64,000 nucleotides of DNA from Nitrosomonas sp. (lineage in GTDB: Bacteria; Pseudomonadota; Gammaproteobacteria; Burkholderiales; Nitrosomonadaceae): assembly GCF_019752095.1 (NCBI RefSeq), contig NZ_JAIEMO010000025.1:1-64000 (forward strand), in the 5' to 3' direction. A model generated the notes under the pieces. That model was not told the origin of the DNA. It did not search any database and saw nothing but the letters and a program-made list of their open reading frames with translations. Shown in pieces: positions 1-8,929 of this stretch (position 1 is the first letter of the stretch; each line of letters begins with the position of its first letter). A program made the position numbers and the translations under genes.

Positions 1-74
1 AGAGGACTCGAACCTCCACACCCGAAGGCACATGGACCTGAACCATGCGCGTCTACCAATTCCGCCATCTGGGC
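1..74 (-). tRNA. tRNA-Leu (anticodon CAG), 3' end cut off by the window
   Basis: Read on the minus strand, the sequence begins GCCCAGATGGCGGAATTGG at position 74, a typical class II tRNA-Leu acceptor stem and D arm. It continues with an anticodon loop TTCAGGT (anticodon CAG), a variable arm with the TGCCTTCGGGTG hairpin, and the T-arm GGTTCGAGTCC. The last bases of the T stem and the acceptor 3' strand lie beyond position 1, so the gene is partial here. It is divergent from rnr, leaving about 57 bases for both promoters. The assignment as tRNA-Leu is secure from the long variable arm and the CAG anticodon, which reads CUG codons. Confidence 0.93.
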
Positions 75-131
75 AAGAGACAGCCGGATCGGACTGCCAA
101 AGAACGCGTAATTCTATAGGAAATCACTGTT

Positions 132-2357
132 TTGTCAAATGAGAAAAAGCGAAAGCTGCGCCACTTGGATCCGCACTATGAGCGAGAAAAAGAACGCTAC
201 AAGCACCCATTACCTAGTCGAGAATATATTCTTCAAACCCTAAAGCAGCAAGGTATTCCGATCGCCGAGCAATTGTTACGAAAATTACTGTCCATTACAA
301 GAAAAGAGGAAGATCTCTTTAATCGCCGCTTATCGGCGATGATGCGTGATGGCCAGATTTTCCGTAACCGCAAAGGCGATATTTGCGTGATGGAGAAACT
401 GGATTTAATTAAAGGAAAAATTCAGGGGCATGCCGATGGGTTTGGTTTTCTGATTCCAGATGATGGTAGTGCAGATTTGTATCTGAGCGCCAAGGAAATG
501 CAAAAAGCGTTGCATGGCGACCGTGTTTTAGTGCGTGAAACCGGTCTGGATCGGCGCGGACGCAGGGAAGCTGCGATCGTGGAAGTGTTGGAGTCTTGCA
601 ATACGAGATTAGTAGGACGGCTACATATTGATCATGGCATTCTATTGGTGGTAGCCGAAAATAAACGCATCAGTCAGGATATTTTGATCGCCCAGGAGCA
701 CTCACTAAAGGCTGAAGCCGGTCAAGTCGTGATGGTGGAAATAATCCAACAACCGAGCAAACGCGCCCAGCCCATCGGTAAAATTATTGAAATTCTTGGC
801 AACTATACTGCTCCCGGGATGGAAATTGAAATCGCTTTACGCAAGCACGATCTACCTCACGAGTTCTCGCCTGATATTGAAAAACTTTCAGCCAAATTCC
901 CTAAAAATGTATTAAAGAAAGAGTTGGTCGAACGCAAAGATCTATGTCATTTACCGCTGATAACCATTGACGGGGAAACTGCAAAGGATTTTGACGATGC
1001 CGTTTTCTGCGCAAAAGATGGCAAAGGATACCGATTGTATGTAGCAATTGCGGATGTCAGTCACTATGTAAAACCGCACGATCCGATTGACCACGAGGCC
1101 CTCAATCGAGGGAACTCGGTTTACTTTCCGCGCCGCGTCATCCCGATGCTGCCAGAAGTATTATCTAACGGATTATGCTCCTTAAACCCTGATAAAAAAC
1201 GTCTGTGCATGGTGTGTGAAATACAATTCCAAGCCAACGGCGATATACTGGACTATTCTTTTTATCCCGCCGTAATGTACTCACATGCGCGACTGACCTA
1301 TACCAAAGTTGCGGCTATACTGGCCGATGCAAAAAGCTACGAGGCTCAGGAATATGCAGAATTATTACCGCATTTACAACTAATCTACAAGCTCTTTAAA
1401 GCCTTACTGAAAGCACGCAAAAAACGCGGCGCTATTGATTTTGAAACCACTGAAACGCAGATGTTTTTCAATGATCAAGGAAAAATCGAAAAGATTTTAC
1501 CAGTGCATCGCAACGAGGCGCACCGTTTAATTGAGGAATGCATGCTGGCGGCCAATGTCTGCGCCGCAGATTTTCTGCAGAAACACGGGCAGACCACACT
1601 CTATCGTATTCATGAAAGCCCTAAGCCAGAGAAAATTGACATATTGCGCAATTTTTTGAAGGAATTTGGTATCCAGCTAGGAGGAAAAAACAAACCCAGC
1701 GCACAAGATTACGCGCAAACCTTACTCAAAATACAAGGAAGACCGGATGCACAGCTACTTCAAACAGTGATGCTAAGATCATTGCAGCAAGCCATTTATA
1801 GTCCCGATCTCGCCGGTCATTTCGGACTTGCATACGATGCTTACACACATTTTACCTCGCCAATCAGGCGCTACCCTGATCTGCTGGTACATCGTGCGAT
1901 TAAAGCAGTATTAAACGGAGAGACTTACCATCCTGGCGATTGGTCCGAATTTGGGCACCACTGCTCAATGACCGAGCGACGCGCCGATGATGCCACACGT
2001 GACGTTGAATCCTGGTTAAAATGCTTTTATATGCAGGATAAAATCGGCGAATGTTTTGACGGAGTGATCAGCAGCGTTACCGGATTCGGTTTATTCGTCG
2101 CGCTTGATAACGTATACGTAGAAGGACTGGTGCATATTTCCGAGCTACCGAGTGACTATTTCCATTTTGATGCAACCAAGCATGTTTTACTGGGCGAACG
2201 TAGCGGCAAACAATATCGCCTAGGCGATCGAATACGCATCAAATTGGTTCGGGTCGATTTAGAAACCAGTAAAATAGATTTTGTTTTAGCCGAACCAGAA
2301 AAGAAAGCCGGGCAATCTAAGGCAAAGACTTCCACTAGAAACAAGAAATCGCATTAA
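132..2357 (+). CDS. rnr: Ribonuclease R (RNB-family 3'-5' exoribonuclease)
   Basis: This 741-residue protein is a processive 3'-5' exoribonuclease that degrades structured RNA and takes part in RNA quality control in the cytoplasm. It shows an N-terminal winged-helix/cold-shock region (about 25-160, with GFGFL), the RNB catalytic domain from about residue 275 with the metal-binding stretch DGETAKDFDDAV, and a C-terminal S1 domain (about 639-720, GFGLFVAL..VEGLVHISEL) followed by a basic tail, the standard order for RNase R. The start is a TTG at 132; AGGAAA at 118-123 lies eight bases upstream and no ATG fits the conserved N-terminus better. The gene lies 123 bases upstream of rlmB, the same pairing as in many proteobacteria. 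RNase II is excluded by the length and the Lys-rich tail. Confidence 0.95.
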   Translation: MSNEKKRKLRHLDPHYEREKERYKHPLPSREYILQTLKQQGIPIAEQLLRKLLSITRKEEDLFNRRLSAMMRDGQIFRNRKGDICVMEKLDLIKGKIQGHADGFGFLIPDDGSADLYLSAKEMQKALHGDRVLVRETGLDRRGRREAAIVEVLESCNTRLVGRLHIDHGILLVVAENKRISQDILIAQEHSLKAEAGQVVMVEIIQQPSKRAQPIGKIIEILGNYTAPGMEIEIALRKHDLPHEFSPDIEKLSAKFPKNVLKKELVERKDLCHLPLITIDGETAKDFDDAVFCAKDGKGYRLYVAIADVSHYVKPHDPIDHEALNRGNSVYFPRRVIPMLPEVLSNGLCSLNPDKKRLCMVCEIQFQANGDILDYSFYPAVMYSHARLTYTKVAAILADAKSYEAQEYAELLPHLQLIYKLFKALLKARKKRGAIDFETTETQMFFNDQGKIEKILPVHRNEAHRLIEECMLAANVCAADFLQKHGQTTLYRIHESPKPEKIDILRNFLKEFGIQLGGKNKPSAQDYAQTLLKIQGRPDAQLLQTVMLRSLQQAIYSPDLAGHFGLAYDAYTHFTSPIRRYPDLLVHRAIKAVLNGETYHPGDWSEFGHHCSMTERRADDATRDVESWLKCFYMQDKIGECFDGVISSVTGFGLFVALDNVYVEGLVHISELPSDYFHFDATKHVLLGERSGKQYRLGDRIRIKLVRVDLETSKIDFVLAEPEKKAGQSKAKTSTRNKKSH

Positions 2358-2480
2358 GTTTTTGAAATTGTTTTACAATACAGATACACACAAAAATTCA
2401 GTCACACAATCTATCGGTTCCTATTTTGACACGCTTCACGATAAGTGATGCCTCATCATTTTTTTAGGATTAATTAAAAC

Positions 2481-3221
2481 GTGCCCAGCACTCGCTTTAT
2501 ATTTGGCTTTCATGCAGTTACCAGTCGCTTACGACAGAATCCGAATAGTATCAAAGAGATCTTTATCGATGCCACACGCGCAGATCAACGCGCACAGGAG
2601 CTAATCAAGCTGGCCGAAAACAAGAAAATCCACGTTACCTCCTGCGATGGATCAAAACTCACTAACATGTCAGGCAACGACCATCATCAAGGCATTGTGG
2701 CCAATATCGACGGTATAAGCAATTATGTCAGTATTGATGACATCCTCGACGCATTAACCGAACCTGCGCGATTGTTGGTGTTGGATGGAATTCAGGATCC
2801 GCACAATCTAGGTGCATGTCTACGCGTTGCCGATGCTTTTGGGGTGCATGCTGTAATTGCGCCAAAAGACCGGGCTGTTGGATTAACTCCCACTGTATAC
2901 AAGGTCTCTAGTGGTGCGGCTGATACCGTGCCTTTTATATCGGTCACCAATCTGGCGCGCACACTGAATCAATTGAAAGAACAAGGTGTTTGGATTTTTG
3001 GTACTGCCGAAGACGCTGAACACGACTTAGCCAATTTCAAGATTAGCGGTGCTGTTGCCTGGGTATTCGGCTCTGAGGAAAAAGGACTACGACGCTTAAC
3101 GCGCGAGAATTGCGATCAGTTGGTTCGAATTCCAATGCAAGGCAATATCGAAAGTTTGAATGTTGCCGTCAGTGCAGGAATTTGTCTTTTTGAAACCCAT
3201 CGTCAACAATCTTTGGCCTGA
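2481..3221 (+). CDS. rlmB: 23S rRNA (guanosine-2'-O)-methyltransferase RlmB
   Basis: SPOUT-class (TrmH/SpoU family) methyltransferase that in E. coli 2'-O-methylates G2251 in the peptidyl-transferase P loop of 23S rRNA. The 246-residue length is normal. An N-terminal substrate-binding domain (about 1-75) precedes the knotted catalytic domain, in which DGIQDPHNLGACLR, FGSEEKGLRR and the cofactor-binding IPMQGNIESLNVAVSAGI are all visible. It starts with GTG at 2481 behind AGGAT at 2466-2470. Its place after rnr supports the RlmB assignment over other SpoU-family members. Nothing suggests degeneration. Confidence 0.94.
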   Translation: MPSTRFIFGFHAVTSRLRQNPNSIKEIFIDATRADQRAQELIKLAENKKIHVTSCDGSKLTNMSGNDHHQGIVANIDGISNYVSIDDILDALTEPARLLVLDGIQDPHNLGACLRVADAFGVHAVIAPKDRAVGLTPTVYKVSSGAADTVPFISVTNLARTLNQLKEQGVWIFGTAEDAEHDLANFKISGAVAWVFGSEEKGLRRLTRENCDQLVRIPMQGNIESLNVAVSAGICLFETHRQQSLA

Positions 3222-3226
3222 GTCAC

Positions 3227-3243
3227 GCACCTGATAAAATGTA
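3227..3243 (+). repeat. 17-bp direct repeat, copy 1 (matches the argS 3' end)
   Basis: GCACCTGATAAAATGTA, lying six bases after the rlmB stop codon, is identical to the 17 bases at 5069-5085 that encode the last residues of ArgS and most of its stop codon. This copy is non-coding. It may be a remnant of a duplicated argS end or a chance match. Confidence 0.6.
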
Positions 3244-3325
3244 TTTCATGTAGAAATAACACAGCTGTGTATGCTATGCGCTTTAATTTAGTGCAATAAA
3301 CTAATAATATCGCTTGCCCTTAACT

Positions 3326-5086
3326 ATGACATCAACTGATTTCCCCAACTTCAAAACTCACTTTATCGGGCTTTTCCAGCAAGCAAGTAACGCTATTAGA
3401 TCTCTTGAAGCCGCAGTGGTTGACATTGAATTGACCCGTACCAAACAAGCCAGTCATGGCGATTATTCGTGTAATCTGGCCATGCAATTAGCCAAACCGT
3501 TACATAAAAGCCCACGAGAAATTGCACAATTATTGGTTAATGCACTGCCACCTTCACCTTATCTTGAAAAAGTGGAAGTGGCCGGCGCTGGATTTATCAA
3601 TCTGTTCTTAAAAAATTCTGCCAAGCAACAATTTCTGCATTATATATTGCATAGCAAAAATACATTCGGAAATTGCACCCTTGGACAAGGAAAAAGAATC
3701 CAGGTGGAATTTGTCTCGGCCAATCCAACTGGACCACTGCATGTTGGTCATGGCCGTGGCGCAGCGATTGGGGCAAGCTTATCCAATATTTTGGCAGCTG
3801 CAGGATTTGATGTGTCCCGGGAATTCTACGTCAATGACGCAGGGCGGCAAATGGATATCTTGACGTTGTCAACGTGGTTGCGTTATCTGGAGCTTAATCA
3901 CATCCATATTCCTTTTCCGCAGAATGCTTATCAGGGAGAGTACGTTAAAACTATGGCGCAACAAATTTTTCAAGCGCATGCACAACGTTATGTACATCAA
4001 CCCGAGTTATTGCTGGATAGTTCGCCGGAAGCTGTGCTAGCGGCTGAAATGAATATCGACGAACAACTAGACAAACTGATTGCCAACACGAAGAAAATAT
4101 TGGGTCAAGATTATGCATATATACACAATTTTGTGCTAACGGAGCAACTGGGCGATTGCCGCAATGATTTAATGGAGTTCGGTGTCGAATTTGATACCTG
4201 GTTTTCAGAACAATCGTTATTTGATAATGGCTTGGTGGCACACGCGATTGAACTACTTGAAAAAAAACATCACTTATATCAACAAGATGGAGCGACTTGG
4301 TTTCGTTCCACAGATTTTGGCGACGAGAAAGATCGTGTCGTGCAACGGGAAAATGGCCAATTTACCTATTTCGCTTCGGATATCGCTTATCATCTGAATA
4401 AATTTGAGCGGGGCTTTGATCAGGTAATCAATATCTGGGGTGCAGACCATCATGGTTATATCCCACGAGTAAAAGGCGCGTTGCATGCACTGGATCTGGA
4501 TGCCGAAAAATTGCAAATCGCTTTGGTGCAATTTGCCGTACTTTACCGGAATGGCAAGAAAGCTCCGATGTCTACTCGTTCCGGTGAATTTGTCACCTTA
4601 CGTGAATTACGCCAAGAAGTCGGTAAGGATGCCGCGCGATTTTTTTACGTGATGCGCAAAAGCGATCAGCACTTAGACTTTGACATGGATCTGGCCAAAT
4701 CGCAAAGCAATGAAAATCCGGTCTATTATGTTCAGTATGCTCACGCTCGTGTGTGCAGTGTGTTAACACAATGGGATGGAAATGTCGACGATCTGCAAGA
4801 TGTCAATGCAGACATATTGTCCAGCCCAGCAGAATTGGCTCTGCTGCAAAAATTAATTGATTTTCCCGATACGCTCGAAATGGCAGCCAAAGAGTTTTCG
4901 CCTCATCTCATTGCATTTTATCTCAGAGAACTGGCCAGCGAATTTCATAGTTACTATAATTCAACGCGTTTTCTGGTACCTGAAATTTCATTGCAACATG
5001 CTAGGCTAGCGCTAATTGCATCGATTCGTCAGACATTGAGTAACGGTTTACTATTACTTGATGTGAGTGCACCTGATAAAATGTAA
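3326..5086 (+). CDS. argS: Arginyl-tRNA synthetase
   Basis: Class I aminoacyl-tRNA synthetase that charges tRNA-Arg with arginine. The ArgS N-terminal additional domain (about 5-105) is followed by the HIGH-type signature PTGPLHVGHGRG (about 134-145), the KMSKS-equivalent APMSTRSG (about 412-419) as usual for ArgS, and a DALR anticodon-binding domain at the C-terminus ending APDKM. I chose the ATG at 3326 (586 residues). An in-frame TTG at 3314 would add four residues but has no better ribosome-binding site, and neither start has a strong Shine-Dalgarno. It is followed 24 bases later by the SPOR protein, a neighbourhood common in betaproteobacteria. The last codons form one copy of a 17-bp direct repeat whose twin sits upstream of the gene. 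Confidence 0.94.
   Translation: MTSTDFPNFKTHFIGLFQQASNAIRSLEAAVVDIELTRTKQASHGDYSCNLAMQLAKPLHKSPREIAQLLVNALPPSPYLEKVEVAGAGFINLFLKNSAKQQFLHYILHSKNTFGNCTLGQGKRIQVEFVSANPTGPLHVGHGRGAAIGASLSNILAAAGFDVSREFYVNDAGRQMDILTLSTWLRYLELNHIHIPFPQNAYQGEYVKTMAQQIFQAHAQRYVHQPELLLDSSPEAVLAAEMNIDEQLDKLIANTKKILGQDYAYIHNFVLTEQLGDCRNDLMEFGVEFDTWFSEQSLFDNGLVAHAIELLEKKHHLYQQDGATWFRSTDFGDEKDRVVQRENGQFTYFASDIAYHLNKFERGFDQVINIWGADHHGYIPRVKGALHALDLDAEKLQIALVQFAVLYRNGKKAPMSTRSGEFVTLRELRQEVGKDAARFFYVMRKSDQHLDFDMDLAKSQSNENPVYYVQYAHARVCSVLTQWDGNVDDLQDVNADILSSPAELALLQKLIDFPDTLEMAAKEFSPHLIAFYLRELASEFHSYYNSTRFLVPEISLQHARLALIASIRQTLSNGLLLLDVSAPDKM
5069..5085 (+). repeat. 17-bp direct repeat, copy 2 (inside the argS 3' end)
   Basis: This copy of GCACCTGATAAAATGTA encodes the end of ArgS (Ala-Pro-Asp-Lys-Met and the first two bases of the stop). 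The identical copy at 3227-3243 lies just upstream of argS, so the two repeats flank the gene in direct orientation, about 1.84 kb apart. Confidence 0.6.
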
Positions 5087-5110
5087 CTTAAAAATTGTAT
5101 AAGGACGCTC

Positions 5111-5902
5111 ATGAGCCGGGATTATAAAACTCGCAAGTCTTCAGCCAAATCCACAAATGAGAAAGGGGGGTCGGCATTCTTAGGCGGATTCGTCGGTTAT
5201 GCGTTAGGTCTTGCGAGTGCAATTGGAATATGGTTGTATCTTAACTATGCACCCAGTCCATTCTTACCCGCTGAGAAAAATCAAACTCAGTCTTCTATCG
5301 AGACACCCAAAAGCACTGAAAAATCCATGCTTATGACAGAAGAACCAATAAACTTAGTCGAAGAAAAACCTCGGTTTGATTTTTACAAAATACTACCAGG
5401 TATAGATGAACCTGAAATGGACCATGAGTACCAAAAAGATATTGAACCGCCAGCACAACCGCAAGTGGCTGCCAAAGCACCCGAAGTCAGCAACAAGTCG
5501 CTGGAAAGATCACCACAAGTAGCTTTACCGAACTCTGGCATCACGTCTACAGCACCTCCTCAACAAACTGCCGCCATTCCATCTCGCGTGCTTCCAATCG
5601 AACCCCAACCTATTCCACAATCGCAGCAGCCTGTATCACCTCAAATACAAAGCCCTCCAGCTATGAAAGAAAGAATATTTTTACAGGCTGGCGCATTCAG
5701 AAAAAATGATGAGGCTGAGAACCTTAAAGCACGGCTCGCATTACTCGGCGTGTTTGCATCCATACAATCCATTGATTTAGCCGAAAGAGGAACCTGGTAT
5801 AGAGTTCGAATCGGCCCTTTTACAAACAAATCGGATAGCGATCAAACTAGCCATTCTCTAAAGGAGAACGGCATCGATACTCACTTTATCAAAATACAAT
5901 AA
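5111..5902 (+). CDS. SPOR-domain inner-membrane protein (FtsN-like)
   Basis: A 263-residue bitopic membrane protein: a short basic cytoplasmic N-terminus, one transmembrane helix at about 22-46 (Gly/Ala-rich, then IGIWLYLNYA), a long Pro/Gln-rich periplasmic linker (about 50-185), and a C-terminal SPOR domain (about 186-263, beginning RIFLQAGAFRKNDEAENLKA and containing WYRVRIGPF). SPOR domains bind denuded peptidoglycan strands at the division septum, so a role in cell division or wall remodelling is likely; true FtsN function is not shown. ATG at 5111 follows AAGGACG. It lies between argS and dsbA, an arrangement I recognise from other betaproteobacteria. Confidence 0.88.
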   Translation: MSRDYKTRKSSAKSTNEKGGSAFLGGFVGYALGLASAIGIWLYLNYAPSPFLPAEKNQTQSSIETPKSTEKSMLMTEEPINLVEEKPRFDFYKILPGIDEPEMDHEYQKDIEPPAQPQVAAKAPEVSNKSLERSPQVALPNSGITSTAPPQQTAAIPSRVLPIEPQPIPQSQQPVSPQIQSPPAMKERIFLQAGAFRKNDEAENLKARLALLGVFASIQSIDLAERGTWYRVRIGPFTNKSDSDQTSHSLKENGIDTHFIKIQ

Positions 5903-5998
5903 AAGATTTACCAAACAACGCTGAAATTTGTTTTGACCGTGTTCTGCAGCATCCAGAATCCAGTAATCAATGAAATACTTTTTTATTAGGAGATTTAA

Positions 5999-6643
5999 AT
6001 GAATCGATACCAGTCTGTTACGATTTTCTTCTTGGTTTTAGTGTCGGTTTTTTCTTTTATCACTAAAACTCACGCACAAGCTAACATTATTGAAGGTAAG
6101 GATTATGTTGTTCTGAGTAAAACCCAGCCTACTGACGATGATACCAAGATTGAAGTTCTTGAATTTTTCTGGTACGGTTGCCCGTCTTGCTACAGCTTAC
6201 ATCCGCACCTTAAAACCTGGCTGATGAATCTACCTAGTGATGTTAGCTTCCGTTATGTGCCTGCTATTCTTCGCACCAACTGGGCATTCGGTGCCAAAAT
6301 ATTTTATGCCATTGAAGCCATGTCGCTAACCGATACGCTAAACGACAAGATTTATGATGCCATTCATCGCGACAAAATTGATTTAAACAATGAATCTGTT
6401 TTATTTGATTGGATCGAAAAACAAAACATCGATAGAAAAAAATTTGAAAATACCTACAATTCATTTACGGTTCAAAATCAGGTAGCGAAATCGACACAAA
6501 TGACACGCCAATATCAATTCAAAGGCGTACCTTCTTTAATAATTAATGGAAAGTATCTCACCAGCGGTGGAATGAGCGGAACGCCACAAGCTACTATTAA
6601 AACTCTGGAAGCGCTCATTGAAAAAGTACGTAAAGAACGATGA
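5999..6643 (+). CDS. dsbA: Periplasmic thiol:disulfide interchange protein DsbA
   Basis: Thioredoxin-fold oxidase that introduces disulfide bonds into exported proteins and is normally re-oxidised by DsbB. It has a signal peptide (about 1-26, ending THAQA) and the active-site motif C61-P-S-C64 within FWYGCPSCYSLHPHL. The cis-proline loop is GVPSLIINGKY near residue 177. CPSC replaces the more usual CPHC; the residues between the cysteines tune redox potential, so this variant may be less oxidising than E. coli DsbA (inference). The 214-residue length is normal. ATG at 5999 follows AGGAGA at 5989-5994. msrA begins 10 bases after the stop, so both methionine and cysteine redox repair may be co-transcribed. 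Confidence 0.92.
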   Translation: MNRYQSVTIFFLVLVSVFSFITKTHAQANIIEGKDYVVLSKTQPTDDDTKIEVLEFFWYGCPSCYSLHPHLKTWLMNLPSDVSFRYVPAILRTNWAFGAKIFYAIEAMSLTDTLNDKIYDAIHRDKIDLNNESVLFDWIEKQNIDRKKFENTYNSFTVQNQVAKSTQMTRQYQFKGVPSLIINGKYLTSGGMSGTPQATIKTLEALIEKVRKER

Positions 6644-6653
6644 GAAAAAATTA

Positions 6654-7118
6654 ATGGCTGCAAACAAGATCATTTTTGGAGCGGGCTGTTTCTGGGGAGT
6701 AGAAGCAGCTTTTCGTCGCAATAAGGGCATTAAAAATGTCACCTGTGGTTATTCTGGCGGACACACTACTAATCCAACTTACACATCAGTCTGCACCGGC
6801 ACTACCGGCCACATTGAAGTAGTATTAGTAGAATATGATGATAATGAAATCTCTTTTGAAGCTTTGTTAAACGAATTTTGGAACTGCCATAATCCTACCA
6901 CACAGGATCGACAAGGCCCGGACATCGGTGAACAATACCGCTCAGTCATTTTTTATTTCACGCCAGAGCAAGAAAAATCCGCAAGAGAATCCAAGGAAAA
7001 ACTAAAAACAAGCAAACGCTGGCAAGATCCGATCATAACGCAAATTTTGCCCGCCAGCCAATTCCATAACGCAGAAGAATACCATCAGAATTATCTCGCC
7101 AAACATGGCATTTATTAA
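6654..7118 (+). CDS. msrA: Peptide-methionine (S)-S-oxide reductase MsrA
   Basis: Repairs oxidised methionine by reducing the S-epimer of methionine sulfoxide in proteins. The active-site motif GCFWG has its catalytic cysteine at residue 12, and the family signatures GYSGGHTTNPTY, EVVLVEYD and the C-terminal EYHQNYL are present. I start at the ATG at 6654 (154 residues). The frame is open upstream to a TTG at 6618, but that extension overlaps dsbA, encodes an unlike Lys-rich tail and is not part of the family. The spacing to dsbA suggests an operon. No MsrB domain is fused. Confidence 0.93.
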   Translation: MAANKIIFGAGCFWGVEAAFRRNKGIKNVTCGYSGGHTTNPTYTSVCTGTTGHIEVVLVEYDDNEISFEALLNEFWNCHNPTTQDRQGPDIGEQYRSVIFYFTPEQEKSARESKEKLKTSKRWQDPIITQILPASQFHNAEEYHQNYLAKHGIY

Positions 7119-7267
7119 CTATATTATCAATCAATTTCGATTTGTGTCGATAACAGAAAAACTAAAAATACAATTAATTAATAGTGTATTCAGACAAAGA
7201 ATCTGGCACGAATAGTTATAACACTATTATTTCAAATATATCAGTATCTTTTAAAAAGAACATTACG

Positions 7268-8890
7268 ATGGGATCTATACAAAAACCTGGTTATCCACAA
7301 GGCCCATCAAATTCCTTTGTTCATACGGCCACAATAAAAGGCGATGCCATAACTTTAAAAGATCGTCTGTTCAATGCCGTCACTAATGATCCAAATCTTC
7401 CTGCACTTGGTAGTTCCATCGCGCGAATTGTAAAACTGTCTTCTTCGGATGATCAGTCGATACAACAATTGACTTATTATGTTTTATCCGATGTTTCATT
7501 AACGCAAAAAATCCTGCGCTTATCGAATTCCGCAGCTTTCAAAGCAATTACAAATAAAGAAATTTCCAGCATCAATAAGGCAATATTCTTGTTAGGATTT
7601 GATTCTGTCAAGACCAGTGCTTTGGCTATATTGTTAGTCGATGGAATGTCCGCAAAACATGCAGCACATGTACGTATCGAATTAATTCATGCATTAGCAG
7701 CAAGCATGATTAGCCGCAAATTAGCTGCGCGAACTTCATTTGTTAAAGATATCGAAGAAGTTTCTATTGCTGCTTTATTCAAAAATCTTGGACGCATTTT
7801 ATTAGCCACTTATGAGCCTGATCTTTATCACCAAATGATGGCGCTTGCCGCTCAAGGTCAGCACACGCCAGAACAAGCATCCATGCAAGTACTTGGCTTC
7901 AGGTTGGATAGTTTGTCAGAAACTTTATTAGATGACTGGAATGTACCTGTCAATGTGATTCAGGCCCTCAGTGCAAAACCATCCAGTGTCTTGATTACGC
8001 CCAAGAACAAACAAGAATGGATGCAGATAGCAGCAGAATTTTGTGAGAAAGCCTCGCCGCTTGTTCTAAGTGCCAATCCAACCAAGGAATATCTCAAACT
8101 AAAAGAAGAATTACTTAGTCGGTTTGGCAAAGCGCTCAATCTGACTATGCCTGTACTGAATGAGTTGATCGATAAAGCTAGCTTAGAAACTCGTGAACTT
8201 CTAATCACAGCCGATTTGGCTTCGGTGGATAAGAATAATAAAATCAGCCAAGACTCAGCGCATTGCGAATTCGATATTGCTGCGGAAGAAAATTTAATCA
8301 ATAATTTGACGATAAATAACGATGAGACTCATAATCTACAAATTACTGAACGTTATTCCTGCAACAAACCCTATAATGCATCGATATTGCTATTAAAAGG
8401 CATTCAGAACACCACTGAAATGATGTCATCGGGTGATTATAGACTTGAAAATCTTATCAACCAAAGCTTGGATTCTCTTTGTTCTGCACTTGGATTTCGT
8501 TTTATTACATTATGTCTAAGAGATTCTAAAATGAATTCTTTTCGTGCACGCAGTTCGCTAGGTAAAAGAAATTTAGAATATCAAAAAAGCTTCAATTTCT
8601 CTGCCGTGCCTACTAATGATTTATTTCATCTTGCCATGCAAAGAAATATAGATCTCGTCATTTCGAATGCCTTTATACCCAGAATCCGTAAACTTATGCC
8701 GCTGTGGCACACAACTTTATTACCTGATGCACACAGCTTCCTTCTGCTTCCCTTGGTAGTTAATAAGAAACCTATTGGTTTAATTTATGCGGATCGTGAG
8801 ACCGTATCATCTGAAGTAATAACGCACGATGAAGCGAAGCTTGTTAGAATCCTGAAAGGACTAATACTGATCGCTCTTAATTCAAAATAA
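7268..8890 (+). CDS. HDOD-domain signalling protein with C-terminal GAF-like domain
   Basis: About 540 residues from the ATG at 7268. The N-terminal half carries an HDOD domain (about 30-230: LPALGSSIARIVKLSS, LTQKILRLSNSAAF, INKAIFLLGFDSVK), a catalytically dead relative of HD phosphohydrolases found in regulators of motility, cell cycle and stress. The C-terminal part (about 375-535) looks like a GAF sensor domain (LDSLCSALGFRFITLCL, LLPLVVNKKPIGLIYADRE). HDOD-GAF architecture is common in betaproteobacteria, but the ligand and output are unknown. The frame is open back to a GTG at 7184 without a visible ribosome-binding site; the extra 28 residues are unlike the family, so I prefer 7268, whose own Shine-Dalgarno (AAAGAA) is weak. 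Monocistronic, between msrA and gmk. Confidence 0.82.
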   Translation: MGSIQKPGYPQGPSNSFVHTATIKGDAITLKDRLFNAVTNDPNLPALGSSIARIVKLSSSDDQSIQQLTYYVLSDVSLTQKILRLSNSAAFKAITNKEISSINKAIFLLGFDSVKTSALAILLVDGMSAKHAAHVRIELIHALAASMISRKLAARTSFVKDIEEVSIAALFKNLGRILLATYEPDLYHQMMALAAQGQHTPEQASMQVLGFRLDSLSETLLDDWNVPVNVIQALSAKPSSVLITPKNKQEWMQIAAEFCEKASPLVLSANPTKEYLKLKEELLSRFGKALNLTMPVLNELIDKASLETRELLITADLASVDKNNKISQDSAHCEFDIAAEENLINNLTINNDETHNLQITERYSCNKPYNASILLLKGIQNTTEMMSSGDYRLENLINQSLDSLCSALGFRFITLCLRDSKMNSFRARSSLGKRNLEYQKSFNFSAVPTNDLFHLAMQRNIDLVISNAFIPRIRKLMPLWHTTLLPDAHSFLLLPLVVNKKPIGLIYADRETVSSEVITHDEAKLVRILKGLILIALNSK

Positions 8891-8929
8891 GAAATCAATG
8901 ACGTATAAAGTTGGTTGGATACAAGCATT

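Noticed and set aside
2446-2465. Short hairpin TGATG-CCT-CATCA with seven T after rnr
   Set aside because: A five-base, AT-containing stem is too weak to call a terminator, and the T run overlaps the approach to the rlmB ribosome-binding site.
3259-3270. Perfect 12-bp palindrome ACACAGCTGTGT upstream of argS
   Set aside because: About fifteen such palindromes are expected by chance in this length; no further evidence of a regulator site.
6618-6653. Upstream extension of msrA to a TTG
   Set aside because: It overlaps dsbA and encodes residues not part of the MsrA family; the ATG at 6654 gives the normal N-terminus.
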